The notes under the pieces are model-generated. The model was not told the DNA's origin. It saw nothing but the letters and a program-made list of their open reading frames with translations, and ran no database searches. From Candidimonas sp. SYP-B2681 (GTDB lineage Bacteria > Pseudomonadota > Gammaproteobacteria > Burkholderiales > Burkholderiaceae_B), in the NCBI RefSeq assembly GCF_003971065.1, contig NZ_RYDV01000001.1, forward strand, positions 62,001 to 126,000: DNA of 64,000 bases, read 5' to 3'. Positions within the stretch are counted from its first letter, which is position 1. Each line of letters begins with the position of its first letter. Of this stretch, positions 53,863 to 63,425 are shown piece by piece. The translations under genes were made by a program, and so were the position numbers.

Positions 53863-54540
53863 GTGACAACAGTTAATAGTGCGACATCAACAGCCCTTGC
53901 CAACGCCGGTGCTGCGACCACCAAGCTGGTCGACGAAACCCAGGACAGATTCCTGACCTTGCTGGTTACCCAGCTGCAGAATCAGGACCCCTTGAACCCG
54001 ATGGATAACGCCCAGGTTACGTCGCAAATGGCGCAGCTTTCCACCGTCAACGGCATTACCCAGTTGAACAACACCTTGCTGGCGTTGTCGGGGCAGATGG
54101 ACGTTTCGCAGTCCATGCAGGCCGCCAGCCTGATCGGCAAAGACGTTCTGGTTCCAGGCACCAAGATTTCAGTGGGTACATCCCCTGATGGCATCACCAA
54201 AAGCACACCGTTTGGTGTGGACGTTATCTCCGGCGCGGCCAACGTCACGGTCAATGTGCTGGATTCCAGCGGCAAGGTCGTGCGCAAGATTGATTTGGGC
54301 GCGCAGGAAGTCGGCGTCATCTCGGTCGAATGGGACGGTAAAAACGATATGGGCGCGGCCGTCACCGACGGCGCCTACACCGTGTCGGTCGTTGCTACCG
54401 ACGCCAATGGCGCAGCGGTATCGGCCGATGCGCTCACCTACGGCAGGGTTAACAGCGTAGCGTACACGGCCAACGGCTTGGCGCTAGATCTGGGCTTGGC
54501 GGGCAAGCATTCCCTGCTGAATCTTCGAAAAATTATGTAG
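53863..54540 (+). CDS. flgD: FlgD, hook cap protein
   Basis: The 225-residue protein has the FlgD N-terminal export and capping region with FLTLLVTQLQNQDPLNPMDN near 30-49, and an Ig-like C-terminal part with ISVEWDGKNDMGAAVTDGAY. It caps the growing hook. It starts with GTG, with CGGAG upstream. Confidence 0.96.
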   Translation: MTTVNSATSTALANAGAATTKLVDETQDRFLTLLVTQLQNQDPLNPMDNAQVTSQMAQLSTVNGITQLNNTLLALSGQMDVSQSMQAASLIGKDVLVPGTKISVGTSPDGITKSTPFGVDVISGAANVTVNVLDSSGKVVRKIDLGAQEVGVISVEWDGKNDMGAAVTDGAYTVSVVATDANGAAVSADALTYGRVNSVAYTANGLALDLGLAGKHSLLNLRKIM

Positions 54541-54609
54541 TTGCGGCAACTTGCGCGGTAGCCAACAGCGCACCGCATTACTAACACATTAAAGAAAACG
54601 AGGTTAATC

Positions 54610-55797
54610 ATGGGTTTCGGACAAGGTTTAAGCGGCTTGAACGCTGCGGCGCAGAATCTGGATGTTATCGGCAACAATATCGCCAACTCCGGTACGGTGG
54701 GCTTTAAGACGGCAACGACCACGTTCGCCGATGTCTACGCCAATTCCCGCGTGGGCTTGGGTACTGCCGTTTCTGGCGTTAATCAGCGCTTCACAGTAGG
54801 CACTCTGTCCACTACTGGCAATCAGTTTGATATGGCGATTGATGGGCCGAAGGGTTTGTTCCGGGTCGAGGATACCAGCGGGAACGTGCTTTACACCCGC
54901 AATGGCCAATTTTTTGCTGATAAGGACAGCTTTATTGTTAATGCGCAGGGGCAGCGTTTGACGGGCTTCGAGCCTAATGGAACTACTCCATTGCCTATTA
55001 AGGTTCCCCTCGGCAATATTGCTCCTGTCGCAACCACAAAAGTCACGACCCAGACGAACTTAGATGCAACTCAAGCTATACCAACTGATACCGTTTTTGG
55101 TCCTGATAAACCGGCGAGTTATAACCACTCATTGCCAGTGACTGTGTATGATTCATTGGGTAACTCGCACCAGTTGACACAGTATTTCGTCAAAACTGCG
55201 GCCAACGCCTGGGACGTGCATTATCGATTAGACGGTAATCCATTAACGACAGGTTCCCCGGCAGCATTAACATTTAATACGAACGGTACCCTTACAACTA
55301 CGCCCACTGCTGTCACGCTCACAGTGACTCCCGCGGCAACGGTTTCAACAGCAGCTCCCATGACAATTAGTCTAGATTACGACAAATCGACACAGTTCGG
55401 AGGGCCGTTCGCTCCTACCTTTACCGCAAATGGTTCTACGACAGGCGAATACGCCAGCATGGCCATTGCATCCGATGGCGAGATTGTCGCAAGCTATACC
55501 AACGGCGAAACCCAGACATTTGGTTACCTTGCCCTGGCAGATTTCAAGAACCTGCAGGGCTTGAAAGCCGTGGGCGGGAACGCCTGGGCGGAAACTTCCG
55601 ACTCAGGTCAGCCCATCATAGGCCGGCCCGGTGAAAACAGCTTTGCAACCATAGTTGGCCAGGCGGTAGAAGAATCAAATGTGGATTTAAGCCAGGAATT
55701 GGTCAATATGATTATTGCGCAGCGTACTTATCAATCCAATGCGCAGGCTATCAAGACCCAGGATCAGATCATGCAGACTCTGATCAACATGCGCTAA
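54610..55797 (+). CDS. flgE: FlgE, hook protein
   Basis: The 395-residue hook protein begins MGFGQGLSGLNAAAQNLDVI with the rod-hook motif GNNIANSGTVGFKTATTTF and ends with the usual helix SQELVNMIIAQRTYQSNAQA. The central part (about residues 80-280) is the variable surface region and has lower GC, near 46-48%, than neighbouring genes. ACGAGG precedes the ATG. Confidence 0.96.
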   Translation: MGFGQGLSGLNAAAQNLDVIGNNIANSGTVGFKTATTTFADVYANSRVGLGTAVSGVNQRFTVGTLSTTGNQFDMAIDGPKGLFRVEDTSGNVLYTRNGQFFADKDSFIVNAQGQRLTGFEPNGTTPLPIKVPLGNIAPVATTKVTTQTNLDATQAIPTDTVFGPDKPASYNHSLPVTVYDSLGNSHQLTQYFVKTAANAWDVHYRLDGNPLTTGSPAALTFNTNGTLTTTPTAVTLTVTPAATVSTAAPMTISLDYDKSTQFGGPFAPTFTANGSTTGEYASMAIASDGEIVASYTNGETQTFGYLALADFKNLQGLKAVGGNAWAETSDSGQPIIGRPGENSFATIVGQAVEESNVDLSQELVNMIIAQRTYQSNAQAIKTQDQIMQTLINMR

Positions 55798-55809
55798 GCC
55801 GGCATATAA

Positions 55810-56556
55810 ATGGATCGCATTATCTACACGGCCGCGGGCGGCGCGGCGCGCGTGCTGGAGCAGCAGGCTGTTATCAGCAACAACATGGCCAACGTCAGCA
55901 CCACAGGCTTTCGCGAACAGATCGCGATTTACCGATCGGTGCCGGTGGTCGGCCAACCTGGCCTGCCTACCCGCGTCTCTACTGTCACGGCCACGCCATC
56001 AAGTAATTTTGAACAGGGCGTCATGGCCGAAACCGGCCATGCACTTGACGTCGCCGTAACGGGCGATGGCTGGTTCAGCGTGCAGACGCCTCAGGGCGAA
56101 GCCTACACACGTGCCGGTGAACTGGCCGTAAACCAGGACAACCTGCTGGTTACGCAGCAAGGTTTGCCTATTCTATCGGCCGACGGTGCGCCGGTAGAAA
56201 TTCCCGATCGCGGTACGGTAACGTTTTCGAATGACGGACAGATTTCTGCGCTGGGCGCAGGCGATAACCCGAACGACATTCAAATGCTCGGGCAACTGAA
56301 ACTAGTCAACGCGCCTGCCGGATCGTTGGTGCGCGGCGACGATGGTTTGTTTCGGACGGCCGATGGCCAGGCATTGGACGTTGATCCGGCGGTGCGAATG
56401 ATCTCTGGCTTCGTAGAAAAAAGCAATGTGAACCCGGCGGAAGCGATGGTGAGCATGATTGCCAATGCTCGCCGCTTCGAGATGCAAATGAAAGTGATAC
56501 AGGATGCCAGCGCCAATGCCGAGCGCGCCAATTCCATCCTGTCGACCAACGGTTAA
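55810..56556 (+). CDS. flgF: FlgF, proximal rod protein
   Basis: The 248-residue protein has the rod N-terminus with ISNNMANVSTTGFREQIAIY near 22 and the C-terminal motif VEKSNVNPAEAMVSMIANAR. It follows flgE after 12 bases; no clear ribosome binding site is seen, so coupling to flgE is likely. Confidence 0.96.
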   Translation: MDRIIYTAAGGAARVLEQQAVISNNMANVSTTGFREQIAIYRSVPVVGQPGLPTRVSTVTATPSSNFEQGVMAETGHALDVAVTGDGWFSVQTPQGEAYTRAGELAVNQDNLLVTQQGLPILSADGAPVEIPDRGTVTFSNDGQISALGAGDNPNDIQMLGQLKLVNAPAGSLVRGDDGLFRTADGQALDVDPAVRMISGFVEKSNVNPAEAMVSMIANARRFEMQMKVIQDASANAERANSILSTNG

Positions 56557-56600
56557 TGTTGTATTCAGTGCCGGCCTTGCCTGCACCTTAAGGAAAGAAA

Positions 56601-57386
56601 ATGATTCGTTCGCTTTGGATCGCCAAGACTGGTCTGGAATCGCAACAGACCAATATGGATGTCATCTCTAATAACCTGGCCAACGTCAACACTGCCGGGT
56701 TCAAGCGCAGCCGTGCCGTATTTGAAGATCTGATGTATCAAACGATACGCCAGCCTGGCGCGCAAGTAGGGGCGGCCAATCAGCTCCCTTCGGGCCTACA
56801 GGTTGGCACCGGTGTGCGTACCGTGGCCACCGAGCGCATTCACACCCAAGGCAACGTAAAAGAGACTGGCAACAGTCTTGATATCGCGATTCAGGGCAAG
56901 GGCTTTTTGCAGGTGGAAATGCCTGACGGTACCTTCGCCTATACCCGCGATGGCAGCATGCAGGTCGACCAGAACGGTCAGTTGGTAACGGCCGGTGGCT
57001 ACCCCATCCAGCCGCCCATCAATATTCCTGACAATGCCTTGTCGTTAACGATTGCGCGCGACGGCACGGTATCGGTAACGCAGCCCGGTGCCACTGGCAT
57101 CAATGTACAAATCGGCCAGCTGCAACTCAGCACCTTTATCAATCCCACCGGCCTGCAAAGTGCTGGAGAAAACCTGTACGTAGAAACCGACGCTTCCGGC
57201 CCGGCTAACTTTGCGCAGCCCGGACTTGACGGTGCTGGCCTGGTGCTGCAGCAGTACACGGAAACGTCTAACGTCAACGTCGCCGAAGAACTCGTCAACA
57301 TGATCACCACCCAGCGCGCCTACGAAATGAACAGCAAAGCGGTGCAGACTTCCGATCAGATGCTGGCACGCCTGACGCAACTGTAA
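56601..57386 (+). CDS. flgG: FlgG, distal rod protein
   Basis: The 261-residue protein begins [20 protein letters not shown] with [20 protein letters not shown], the FlgG N-terminus, and ends with [28 protein letters not shown] precedes the ATG. flgH starts three bases after its stop. Confidence 0.97.
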   Translation: MIRSLWIAKTGLESQQTNMDVISNNLANVNTAGFKRSRAVFEDLMYQTIRQPGAQVGAANQLPSGLQVGTGVRTVATERIHTQGNVKETGNSLDIAIQGKGFLQVEMPDGTFAYTRDGSMQVDQNGQLVTAGGYPIQPPINIPDNALSLTIARDGTVSVTQPGATGINVQIGQLQLSTFINPTGLQSAGENLYVETDASGPANFAQPGLDGAGLVLQQYTETSNVNVAEELVNMITTQRAYEMNSKAVQTSDQMLARLTQL

Positions 57387-57389
57387 ATA

Positions 57390-58076
57390 ATGCTTAAACG
57401 CCTTGCCCATTTATTGCTTTGTCTAACGGTAGCCATGTTGTCGGGTTGCGCGCTCATGCCGCCCGAGCCCGTGGTAACCGGGCCATTGACTGCGACGCCG
57501 CCCCTACCGCCATTGCCGTCTGCAGTGGCCAATGGTTCGATCTACCAACCGACCGCCTACGGCAATTACCCGTTGTTTGAAGACCGGCGGCCGCGCAATG
57601 TTGGCGATATCGTGACGGTTGTCATTCAAGAAAAAACCAATGCGGCCAAGAACGTGCAGACCACCACTGATCGCAGTGGTAGTGCCGGTTTTGCGGTAGA
57701 GATGGCTCCTGCCTTCCTGCCGGAGGAAATCGGTGCCAAGCAGAATTTCGACATCAACGGCTCAAATGCGTCGCAGGGCAAGGGCTCGACGAGGGCTGAC
57801 AATACTTTCTCTGGCACCCTGACGACGACGGTGATCGGCGTCCTGCCCAATGGCAACCTGCAAATTGCCGGCGATAAGCAAATTGCCATCAATCGGGGCA
57901 GCGAACATATACGGTTTTCCGGCGTGGTCGATCCGCGCTCGGTGACGGGTTCCAACACCGTTTCGTCGACCCAGGTCGCGGACGCACGCATCGAATTCCG
58001 CAGTAAGGGCACCATGGACGAGGTGCAGACCATGGGTTGGCTGCAGCGCTTCTTCCTGAATGTTTCTCCGTTCTAA
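57390..58076 (+). CDS. flgH: FlgH, L-ring lipoprotein
   Basis: The 228-residue protein has a lipoprotein signal with lipobox LSGC (C20) and the FlgH body with YPLFEDRRPRNVGDIVTVVI near 52-71. It forms the outer-membrane L ring. It follows flgG after three bases. Confidence 0.97.
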   Translation: MLKRLAHLLLCLTVAMLSGCALMPPEPVVTGPLTATPPLPPLPSAVANGSIYQPTAYGNYPLFEDRRPRNVGDIVTVVIQEKTNAAKNVQTTTDRSGSAGFAVEMAPAFLPEEIGAKQNFDINGSNASQGKGSTRADNTFSGTLTTTVIGVLPNGNLQIAGDKQIAINRGSEHIRFSGVVDPRSVTGSNTVSSTQVADARIEFRSKGTMDEVQTMGWLQRFFLNVSPF

Positions 58077-58088
58077 TAAGGTAAGGTT

Positions 58089-59222
58089 TTGACTTCTTCT
58101 TTTATCAGCGTACTGTTCGGACAAAGCCGGCGGCTAGCCATCGGTGCGCTGTGCATGCTGGCTGTTAGCGCGGCCCACGCCGAAAGAATCAAAGACATCG
58201 CATCCATACAAGGCGTGCGGGCTAACCAATTGATCGGCTACGGACTGGTGGTCGGTCTGGACGGAAGCGGCGACCAAGTCAGGCAAACGCCTTTTACGCA
58301 GCAGAGCCTGACCAATATGTTATCGCAGTTGGGCGTTACGGTGCCGCAAGGCACCAATATGCAGGTGAAGAACGTGGCGGCTGCCATGGTAACCGCCAGG
58401 CTGCCGGCCTTTGCGCAGCCGGGTCAAACCGTTGACGTTGTTGTGTCGTCCATGGGAAATGCAAAAAGCCTGCGTGGCGGCACACTATTAATGACGCCCC
58501 TGAAGGGCGCGAACGGTCAGGTTTACGCGATTGCGCAAGGCAACTTGCTGGTCGGCGGGGCAGGCGCCTCGGCCGGCGGTTCCAGTGTTCAAGTTAACCA
58601 GCTTAACGGCGGAATTATTTCCAACGGCGCGATTATCGAGCGCAGCGTACCCACGACTTTCGCGCGCGACGGCATCGTCAATCTGGAATTGAATACCACC
58701 GACTTTGGCGCCGCGCAAAATATGGTCGCAGCCTTGAACAAGCGCTTCGGTACCCATACGGCACAGGCGCTGGATGGCCGCGTCGTTCAAGTGCGTGGCC
58801 CGCTGGACCAAGCCGCCCAGGCTGCATTCTTGTCGCAGGTAGAAGATTTACAAGTCACCTTGCCGCCGGCGCGCGCTAAAGTGGTCATCAATGCGCGTAC
58901 CGGCTCCGTGGTAATGAATCGCACAGTGACTATAGAAGAGGCTGCCATCGCCTACGGCAATTTGTCGGTGGTTATCAGCCAGGAAGCACAGGTCAATCAG
59001 CCTGACACCCCATTTGCCGGCGGTCGGACGGTTGTAACGCAGAATACCCAGATTGAAATGACGTCCGACAAGGGCAGCGTACAGCGCGTCAACACCAGTG
59101 CGAATCTGGCTGATGTGGTCAAGGCCTTAAATGCCTTGGGTGCTACGCCTCAGGATCTATTGTCGATCCTGCAGAACCTGAAAAGCGCGGGCGCATTGCG
59201 CGCCGACTTGGAAATTATTTAG
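58089..59222 (+). CDS. flgI: FlgI, P-ring protein
   Basis: The 377-residue protein has a signal peptide ending SAAHA before [20 protein letters not shown], the FlgI family start, and the conserved end [19 protein letters not shown]. It begins with TTG after AAGG; no ATG would leave a complete signal peptide. It assembles in the peptidoglycan with FlgA as chaperone. Confidence 0.95.
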   Translation: MTSSFISVLFGQSRRLAIGALCMLAVSAAHAERIKDIASIQGVRANQLIGYGLVVGLDGSGDQVRQTPFTQQSLTNMLSQLGVTVPQGTNMQVKNVAAAMVTARLPAFAQPGQTVDVVVSSMGNAKSLRGGTLLMTPLKGANGQVYAIAQGNLLVGGAGASAGGSSVQVNQLNGGIISNGAIIERSVPTTFARDGIVNLELNTTDFGAAQNMVAALNKRFGTHTAQALDGRVVQVRGPLDQAAQAAFLSQVEDLQVTLPPARAKVVINARTGSVVMNRTVTIEEAAIAYGNLSVVISQEAQVNQPDTPFAGGRTVVTQNTQIEMTSDKGSVQRVNTSANLADVVKALNALGATPQDLLSILQNLKSAGALRADLEII

Positions 59223-59231
59223 GGTCGCCAT

Positions 59232-60212
59232 ATGTCGCTAGTACAATTCACCCCGCTTCCCAGCGAACCCACTGTTTCAACGCTGGACTTCAACGGTCTA
59301 AATGGTCTGAAGCGCGGTGTGCGCGACGGTGCGGCCGCGCCGCTGGACAAGCAAAAACAAGTGGCACAGCAGTTTGAGGCGTTATTCATCCAGCAGATGA
59401 TGAAGCAAGCTCGCCAAGTGTCGACCACGCCGACCTTGTTCGACAGCCAGCAAACCAAACTGGCGCAAAGCATGAGCGACGAACAAATGGCTTTGCAGTT
59501 GGCGAATCCCGGCATCGGCTTGGCGCAAGCTTTACTGGCGCAGATTCAAGGCGGTAATGGAGGGGCCGTAAGCCTACCAGGCAGCACTTCCGGAGTGCCG
59601 GAATTAGCGGCTTCACGCTTGCCGGCCTTGCGTTCACGCGTGGGAGAAGGGCGCCGCAATGATGCAGGGTCGATATCCGACCTGATCGATATGCTCGCCA
59701 AAAACCCGCTGAGCGAAAAAATATACTCTGCAATCAAAGGCGCACCCCAGCATATACAGAATTTTGTCTCGAAAATGTCGGATGCCGCCAAGCTGGCGGG
59801 AAACCAGAGCGGGGTGCCGGCCAAGCTAATACTGAGTCAAGCGGCACTGGAGTCCGGCTGGGGCCGTCGCGAAATCATGCGCGAAGACGGCACTACAACC
59901 CATAACCTGTTCGGCATCAAGGCTAGCCCCAACTGGAAGGGCAAGGTCGTGAACATTATGACGACCGAGTATGAAGACGGTGTTGCGCGCAAGGTGAAGC
60001 AGCCATTCCGTGCCTACGACTCGTACGCCGAATCCTTCGCCGACTACGCCCGCCTTATCGGAACAAACAAACGTTATAGCGATGTGGTGGGTGCTGCTTC
60101 CGCCGAAGTCGCAGCCCGCAAAATACAAGCTGCAGGCTACGCCACCGACCCCGCGTATGCGGAAAAGCTGATATCCATCATGAGCTACTTCGACACGGGC
60201 GCCAAGCGGTGA
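59232..60212 (+). CDS. flgJ: FlgJ, rod-cap and muramidase
   Basis: The 326-residue protein has the N-terminal rod-binding domain (about 35-95, QFEALFIQQMMKQARQ) and a C-terminal glucosaminidase-type domain (about 165-320) with catalytic E207 in SQAALESGWGRREI and TTHNLFGIKA. It opens the murein for the rod. It is the last gene of the flgB-J cluster. Confidence 0.96.
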   Translation: MSLVQFTPLPSEPTVSTLDFNGLNGLKRGVRDGAAAPLDKQKQVAQQFEALFIQQMMKQARQVSTTPTLFDSQQTKLAQSMSDEQMALQLANPGIGLAQALLAQIQGGNGGAVSLPGSTSGVPELAASRLPALRSRVGEGRRNDAGSISDLIDMLAKNPLSEKIYSAIKGAPQHIQNFVSKMSDAAKLAGNQSGVPAKLILSQAALESGWGRREIMREDGTTTHNLFGIKASPNWKGKVVNIMTTEYEDGVARKVKQPFRAYDSYAESFADYARLIGTNKRYSDVVGAASAEVAARKIQAAGYATDPAYAEKLISIMSYFDTGAKR

Positions 60213-60230
60213 AATTGAAGCTTAAAGGGC

Positions 60231-60257
60231 TAAACCTTTTGGGCTTGCTGTCGTTAA
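60231..60257 (+). promoter_or_regulatory. Probable sigma-28 promoter of flgKL
   Basis: TAAA-N15-GTCGTTAA resembles the sigma-28 consensus TAAA-N15-GCCGATAA, matching the -35 core and six of eight -10 bases. It lies 66 bases before the flgK ATG. Late promoters in this position are known for flgKL in enterobacteria. Confidence 0.6.
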
Positions 60258-60322
60258 CGTTATACATAGATTTGATATACGGGTAGCGGCTTGACTCTGC
60301 CCGACTAAAAGCGGAAGCGTTC

Positions 60323-61990
60323 ATGAATTTAGCCAACCTGGGTCTTTCTGGTTTAACAGCGGCCTCCAACCGTTTGCAAACAGCTGGCCATAATATCAAC
60401 AATGCCGCCACCGATGGTTTCAATCGCCAGACGGTTCTTGTGCAAACGGCAGGCGCCACCAGCACAGGCGCCGGATATATTGGTCGTGGGGTTCAGGCGG
60501 TTACGGTTCAACGTGCTTACGATGGATTTCTGGCCAAACAGCTGGTGGCTGCCCAAACCCAGGGCGCCGCGCTGGTTTCCTACGGAAACGAGATATCGCA
60601 AATCAATAATCTGTTTGCTGATCGCACTGTGGGTATTACGCCAGCCCTGCAGAAGTTTTTTGACGGCGTGCAGGCAGTTGCCTCCGCGCCGGCCGACAGC
60701 GCGGCCCGTCAGGAATTAATCGGCCGGGCTTCCAGCCTAGTTGCGCAAGTTAATGATGCTAATGCCTTTCTTGACAGCCAGCGTGGCAATATCAATACCC
60801 AAATCACTACAACCGTAACGCAGATCAATAGTTACGTAGAACGTGTCCGCGACCTGAACACGCAAATAACTGTTGCGCGTGCTACCAGTTCCAAACATGA
60901 ACCCAACGACTTGCTCGATCAGCGCGATCAACTTGTCTCAGAACTGAGCCAGCTGGTGAGTGTCAGGGTATTGGAGCAAGACGGCAATTTCAACCTTACC
61001 GTCGGTAATGGACAGGTGCTGTTAGGCGGCAATACTGTATTCCCGTTGGCTGCGCAGCCCTCGGCAGATGATCCCTCGCGTACGATCGTTGCTTACACTG
61101 CAATAGGCAGTAGCGGAACTCCCATTACGATAGAGATGGACGAAGCTGCATTCAAAGGCGGCTCTCTGGGCGGGTTGATTACCTACCGTCGCGAGTCACT
61201 CGATGCCGTGCAGAATGACTTGGGCCGGCTCGCGACAGGCTTGGGAATGGCAGTTAATGAAATACATCGAAAAGGCGCCGATTTAAGCAATGCTAATGGC
61301 GGAAATTTCTTTACCGTCGGTGCTAGCAAAGTTCTCCCGTCGGCAACTAACAGCGCCACCGGTTCATTGGGCGCCACAATAGAAGATATCAATCAACTTA
61401 CGTCGCTGGATTATCGAGTTGAACGCAGCGCCGGCGGCTATACCATAACCAGCGTTCCCAACGGCGCCTCGAAAACGTTTCTTGATGCTGATTTAACAGC
61501 CGCGGGCGATAAAGCCTCCGTCGATGGCGTAGAGTTCGACTTTGGGTCAGTAGCAACGCCGGCCATAGGCGATTCCTGGCTGGTTCAACCTACCCGCAGC
61601 GCCGCAGGCAATCTTGCTCTAGCGATCACCGACCCCGCCAAAATCGCAGCGGCGGCCCCGAATACCGGTACCGCAAACGGTGATATCGGACTGGAACTTG
61701 CACAGCTTCAGACCAAGAAAGTCCTTGGTAACAACGCGATGAGCCTGAACGAATCGTTCTCGCAAATTGTTAACAAAATTGCAGTTCAAACTCAGCAGAA
61801 CGGTACAGCGGCGAAGGCTCAGGCCACATTGATTCAGCAGAATTTCTCCGCACAACAGGCCGTGTCCGGTGTCAACCTGGACGAAGAGTACGTGAATCTG
61901 ACGCGATTCCAGGAACAGTACAGTGCGGCCGCCCGCTTGATCGAAGTCAGTTCGACACTATTCAACACTTTGATCGGCATACGCGGCTAG
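60323..61990 (+). CDS. flgK: FlgK, hook-filament junction protein 1
   Basis: The 555-residue protein has the FlgK N-terminus with LSGLTAASNRLQTAGHNINN and the C-terminal helix GVNLDEEYVNLTRFQEQYSA. It joins hook to filament with FlgL. The central part (about 270-480) is variable. GCGGAAG precedes the ATG. Confidence 0.96.
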   Translation: MNLANLGLSGLTAASNRLQTAGHNINNAATDGFNRQTVLVQTAGATSTGAGYIGRGVQAVTVQRAYDGFLAKQLVAAQTQGAALVSYGNEISQINNLFADRTVGITPALQKFFDGVQAVASAPADSAARQELIGRASSLVAQVNDANAFLDSQRGNINTQITTTVTQINSYVERVRDLNTQITVARATSSKHEPNDLLDQRDQLVSELSQLVSVRVLEQDGNFNLTVGNGQVLLGGNTVFPLAAQPSADDPSRTIVAYTAIGSSGTPITIEMDEAAFKGGSLGGLITYRRESLDAVQNDLGRLATGLGMAVNEIHRKGADLSNANGGNFFTVGASKVLPSATNSATGSLGATIEDINQLTSLDYRVERSAGGYTITSVPNGASKTFLDADLTAAGDKASVDGVEFDFGSVATPAIGDSWLVQPTRSAAGNLALAITDPAKIAAAAPNTGTANGDIGLELAQLQTKKVLGNNAMSLNESFSQIVNKIAVQTQQNGTAAKAQATLIQQNFSAQQAVSGVNLDEEYVNLTRFQEQYSAAARLIEVSSTLFNTLIGIRG

Positions 61991-62048
61991 TTCGTATACG
62001 CAGTTCTCCACACGTTTAGTTTGCGCTTAATTTTCCAGGATTTTCACC

Positions 62049-63296
62049 ATGCGTATTAGTTCCAATTTATTTTTCCAGACGGGACTTAATTCGATCAATG
62101 CCCAGCAGTCAGACTTGATGCATCTGTATCAGCAGATAGGCAGCGGGCAACGCATGGTGACACCGGCCGACGATCCTTTGGCGGCAGCGCAAGCCATCAA
62201 TATCAGTCAATCCCAGACGCTGAATGCGCGTTTTGCGGCTAACCGTGAAGTGCTGAAGAATAATCTTGGAGTGGAAGAGAACACCCTAAATTCCGTCACT
62301 GCGCTGCTCCAGGACGTCAAGACGCAATTGATTGCTGTGGGTAACGGCACATTGTCGGACGAAGACCGCGCTACTCTTGGCAACGTTTTGGTTCATGCAC
62401 GAACCAGTTTGCTGGGATTGGCGAACGCCACGGACGGAAGCGGGCAGTACATGTTTTCGGGTGCAAAGGGTGACACGGAACCGTTCTCGCTCAATACGAC
62501 CTCGGGAAAAATCGATTACGTGGGTGATGGGGGCCAACGGAAAATTCAGGCGGATCAAACTCGCCAGATTTCCGGCAGTGACGTGGGATCTGATATTTTC
62601 AATCGCGCGGCGCCGGGCACGAGTGGTTATTTAACTAGGGCAGTTGGAAATACTGGGGCGGCCAATACCGGTACGGGCCAAATCAGCACCCCTACCATTA
62701 CTAATCCGAAGGGCACCAACATTGGCAATACCTTTACCATTAGGTTCCTCGACAACGTTCAATACCAGGTAGACGTGACCACCCCCTCAGGAGTTGCAGT
62801 GGGAGCACCTATTACTGGATTGCTTTCCGCTACCACAACGTCCATAGATCTGCCCGGAGGTGTGCAAGTTAAGTTCTCGGGAGTTCCGAAAGCTCTCGAC
62901 ACCTTTGTTGTCGAGCCCGCCGCCTCTGCAGCGACCGACCTGAACATCTTCGATACGCTGGACAGTATCATCAGTTCTTTGGCAACGTCGCTTTCTGATC
63001 CCGTTGCGTCAGCCGCCTTTCAGAACACGCTCACCAGCGCGATGCAGCGCCTAGACGTTAATTACGACAACGTCCTGACCGTTCGCGCTTCGGTGGGTGC
63101 ACGGTTAAACGAGATCGACGCTCTGCACGCCAACGGAAGCTTGCGTTCACTAAGCTACAGCAATCAATTATCCAAATTGGAAGACGTCGACTATTACTCT
63201 GCCACGACGCAGCTGCAGTTGCGAACCACGGCGCTCGAGGCCGCTTCATTGGCATTCAAGAAGATCCAGAGCATAGGTTTGTTCAATCAACGTTAA
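62049..63296 (+). CDS. flgL: FlgL, hook-filament junction protein 3
   Basis: The 415-residue flagellin-like protein begins MRISSNLFFQTGLNSINAQQ and has the flagellin N-terminal region with QQIGSGQRMVTPADDPLAAA near 27-46, and a C-terminal helix ending SLAFKKIQSIGLFNQR. The middle contains an inserted domain absent from the 317-residue E. coli protein. It follows flgK after 58 bases. Confidence 0.95.
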   Translation: MRISSNLFFQTGLNSINAQQSDLMHLYQQIGSGQRMVTPADDPLAAAQAINISQSQTLNARFAANREVLKNNLGVEENTLNSVTALLQDVKTQLIAVGNGTLSDEDRATLGNVLVHARTSLLGLANATDGSGQYMFSGAKGDTEPFSLNTTSGKIDYVGDGGQRKIQADQTRQISGSDVGSDIFNRAAPGTSGYLTRAVGNTGAANTGTGQISTPTITNPKGTNIGNTFTIRFLDNVQYQVDVTTPSGVAVGAPITGLLSATTTSIDLPGGVQVKFSGVPKALDTFVVEPAASAATDLNIFDTLDSIISSLATSLSDPVASAAFQNTLTSAMQRLDVNYDNVLTVRASVGARLNEIDALHANGSLRSLSYSNQLSKLEDVDYYSATTQLQLRTTALEAASLAFKKIQSIGLFNQR

Positions 63297-63362
63297 AAGA
63301 AAACTAAGTAGGGCCTGACATGGCACCTGCCCGCAGTGATAAAGATTGTATTTACGCTTAGC

Positions 63363-63400
63363 GCCAAACGCCTTTAGCCGGATTCCGGTGGGCGCTTGGC
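63363..63400 (+). other. Hairpin in the leader of the last chemoreceptor gene
   Basis: GCCAAACGCC and GGCGCTTGGC pair with one mismatch, and an inner CCGG dyad extends the structure. There is no T tract. It lies 26 bases before the receptor start and may be a flgL terminator remnant or a leader structure. Confidence 0.35.
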
Positions 63401-63425
63401 ACGAGACAACAAGTGAGAACCTTTA

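Noticed and set aside
63292-63322. Sigma-28-like TAAA-N15-GCCTGACA before the last chemoreceptor gene
   Set aside because: Only four of eight -10 bases match the consensus, too few to call a promoter.
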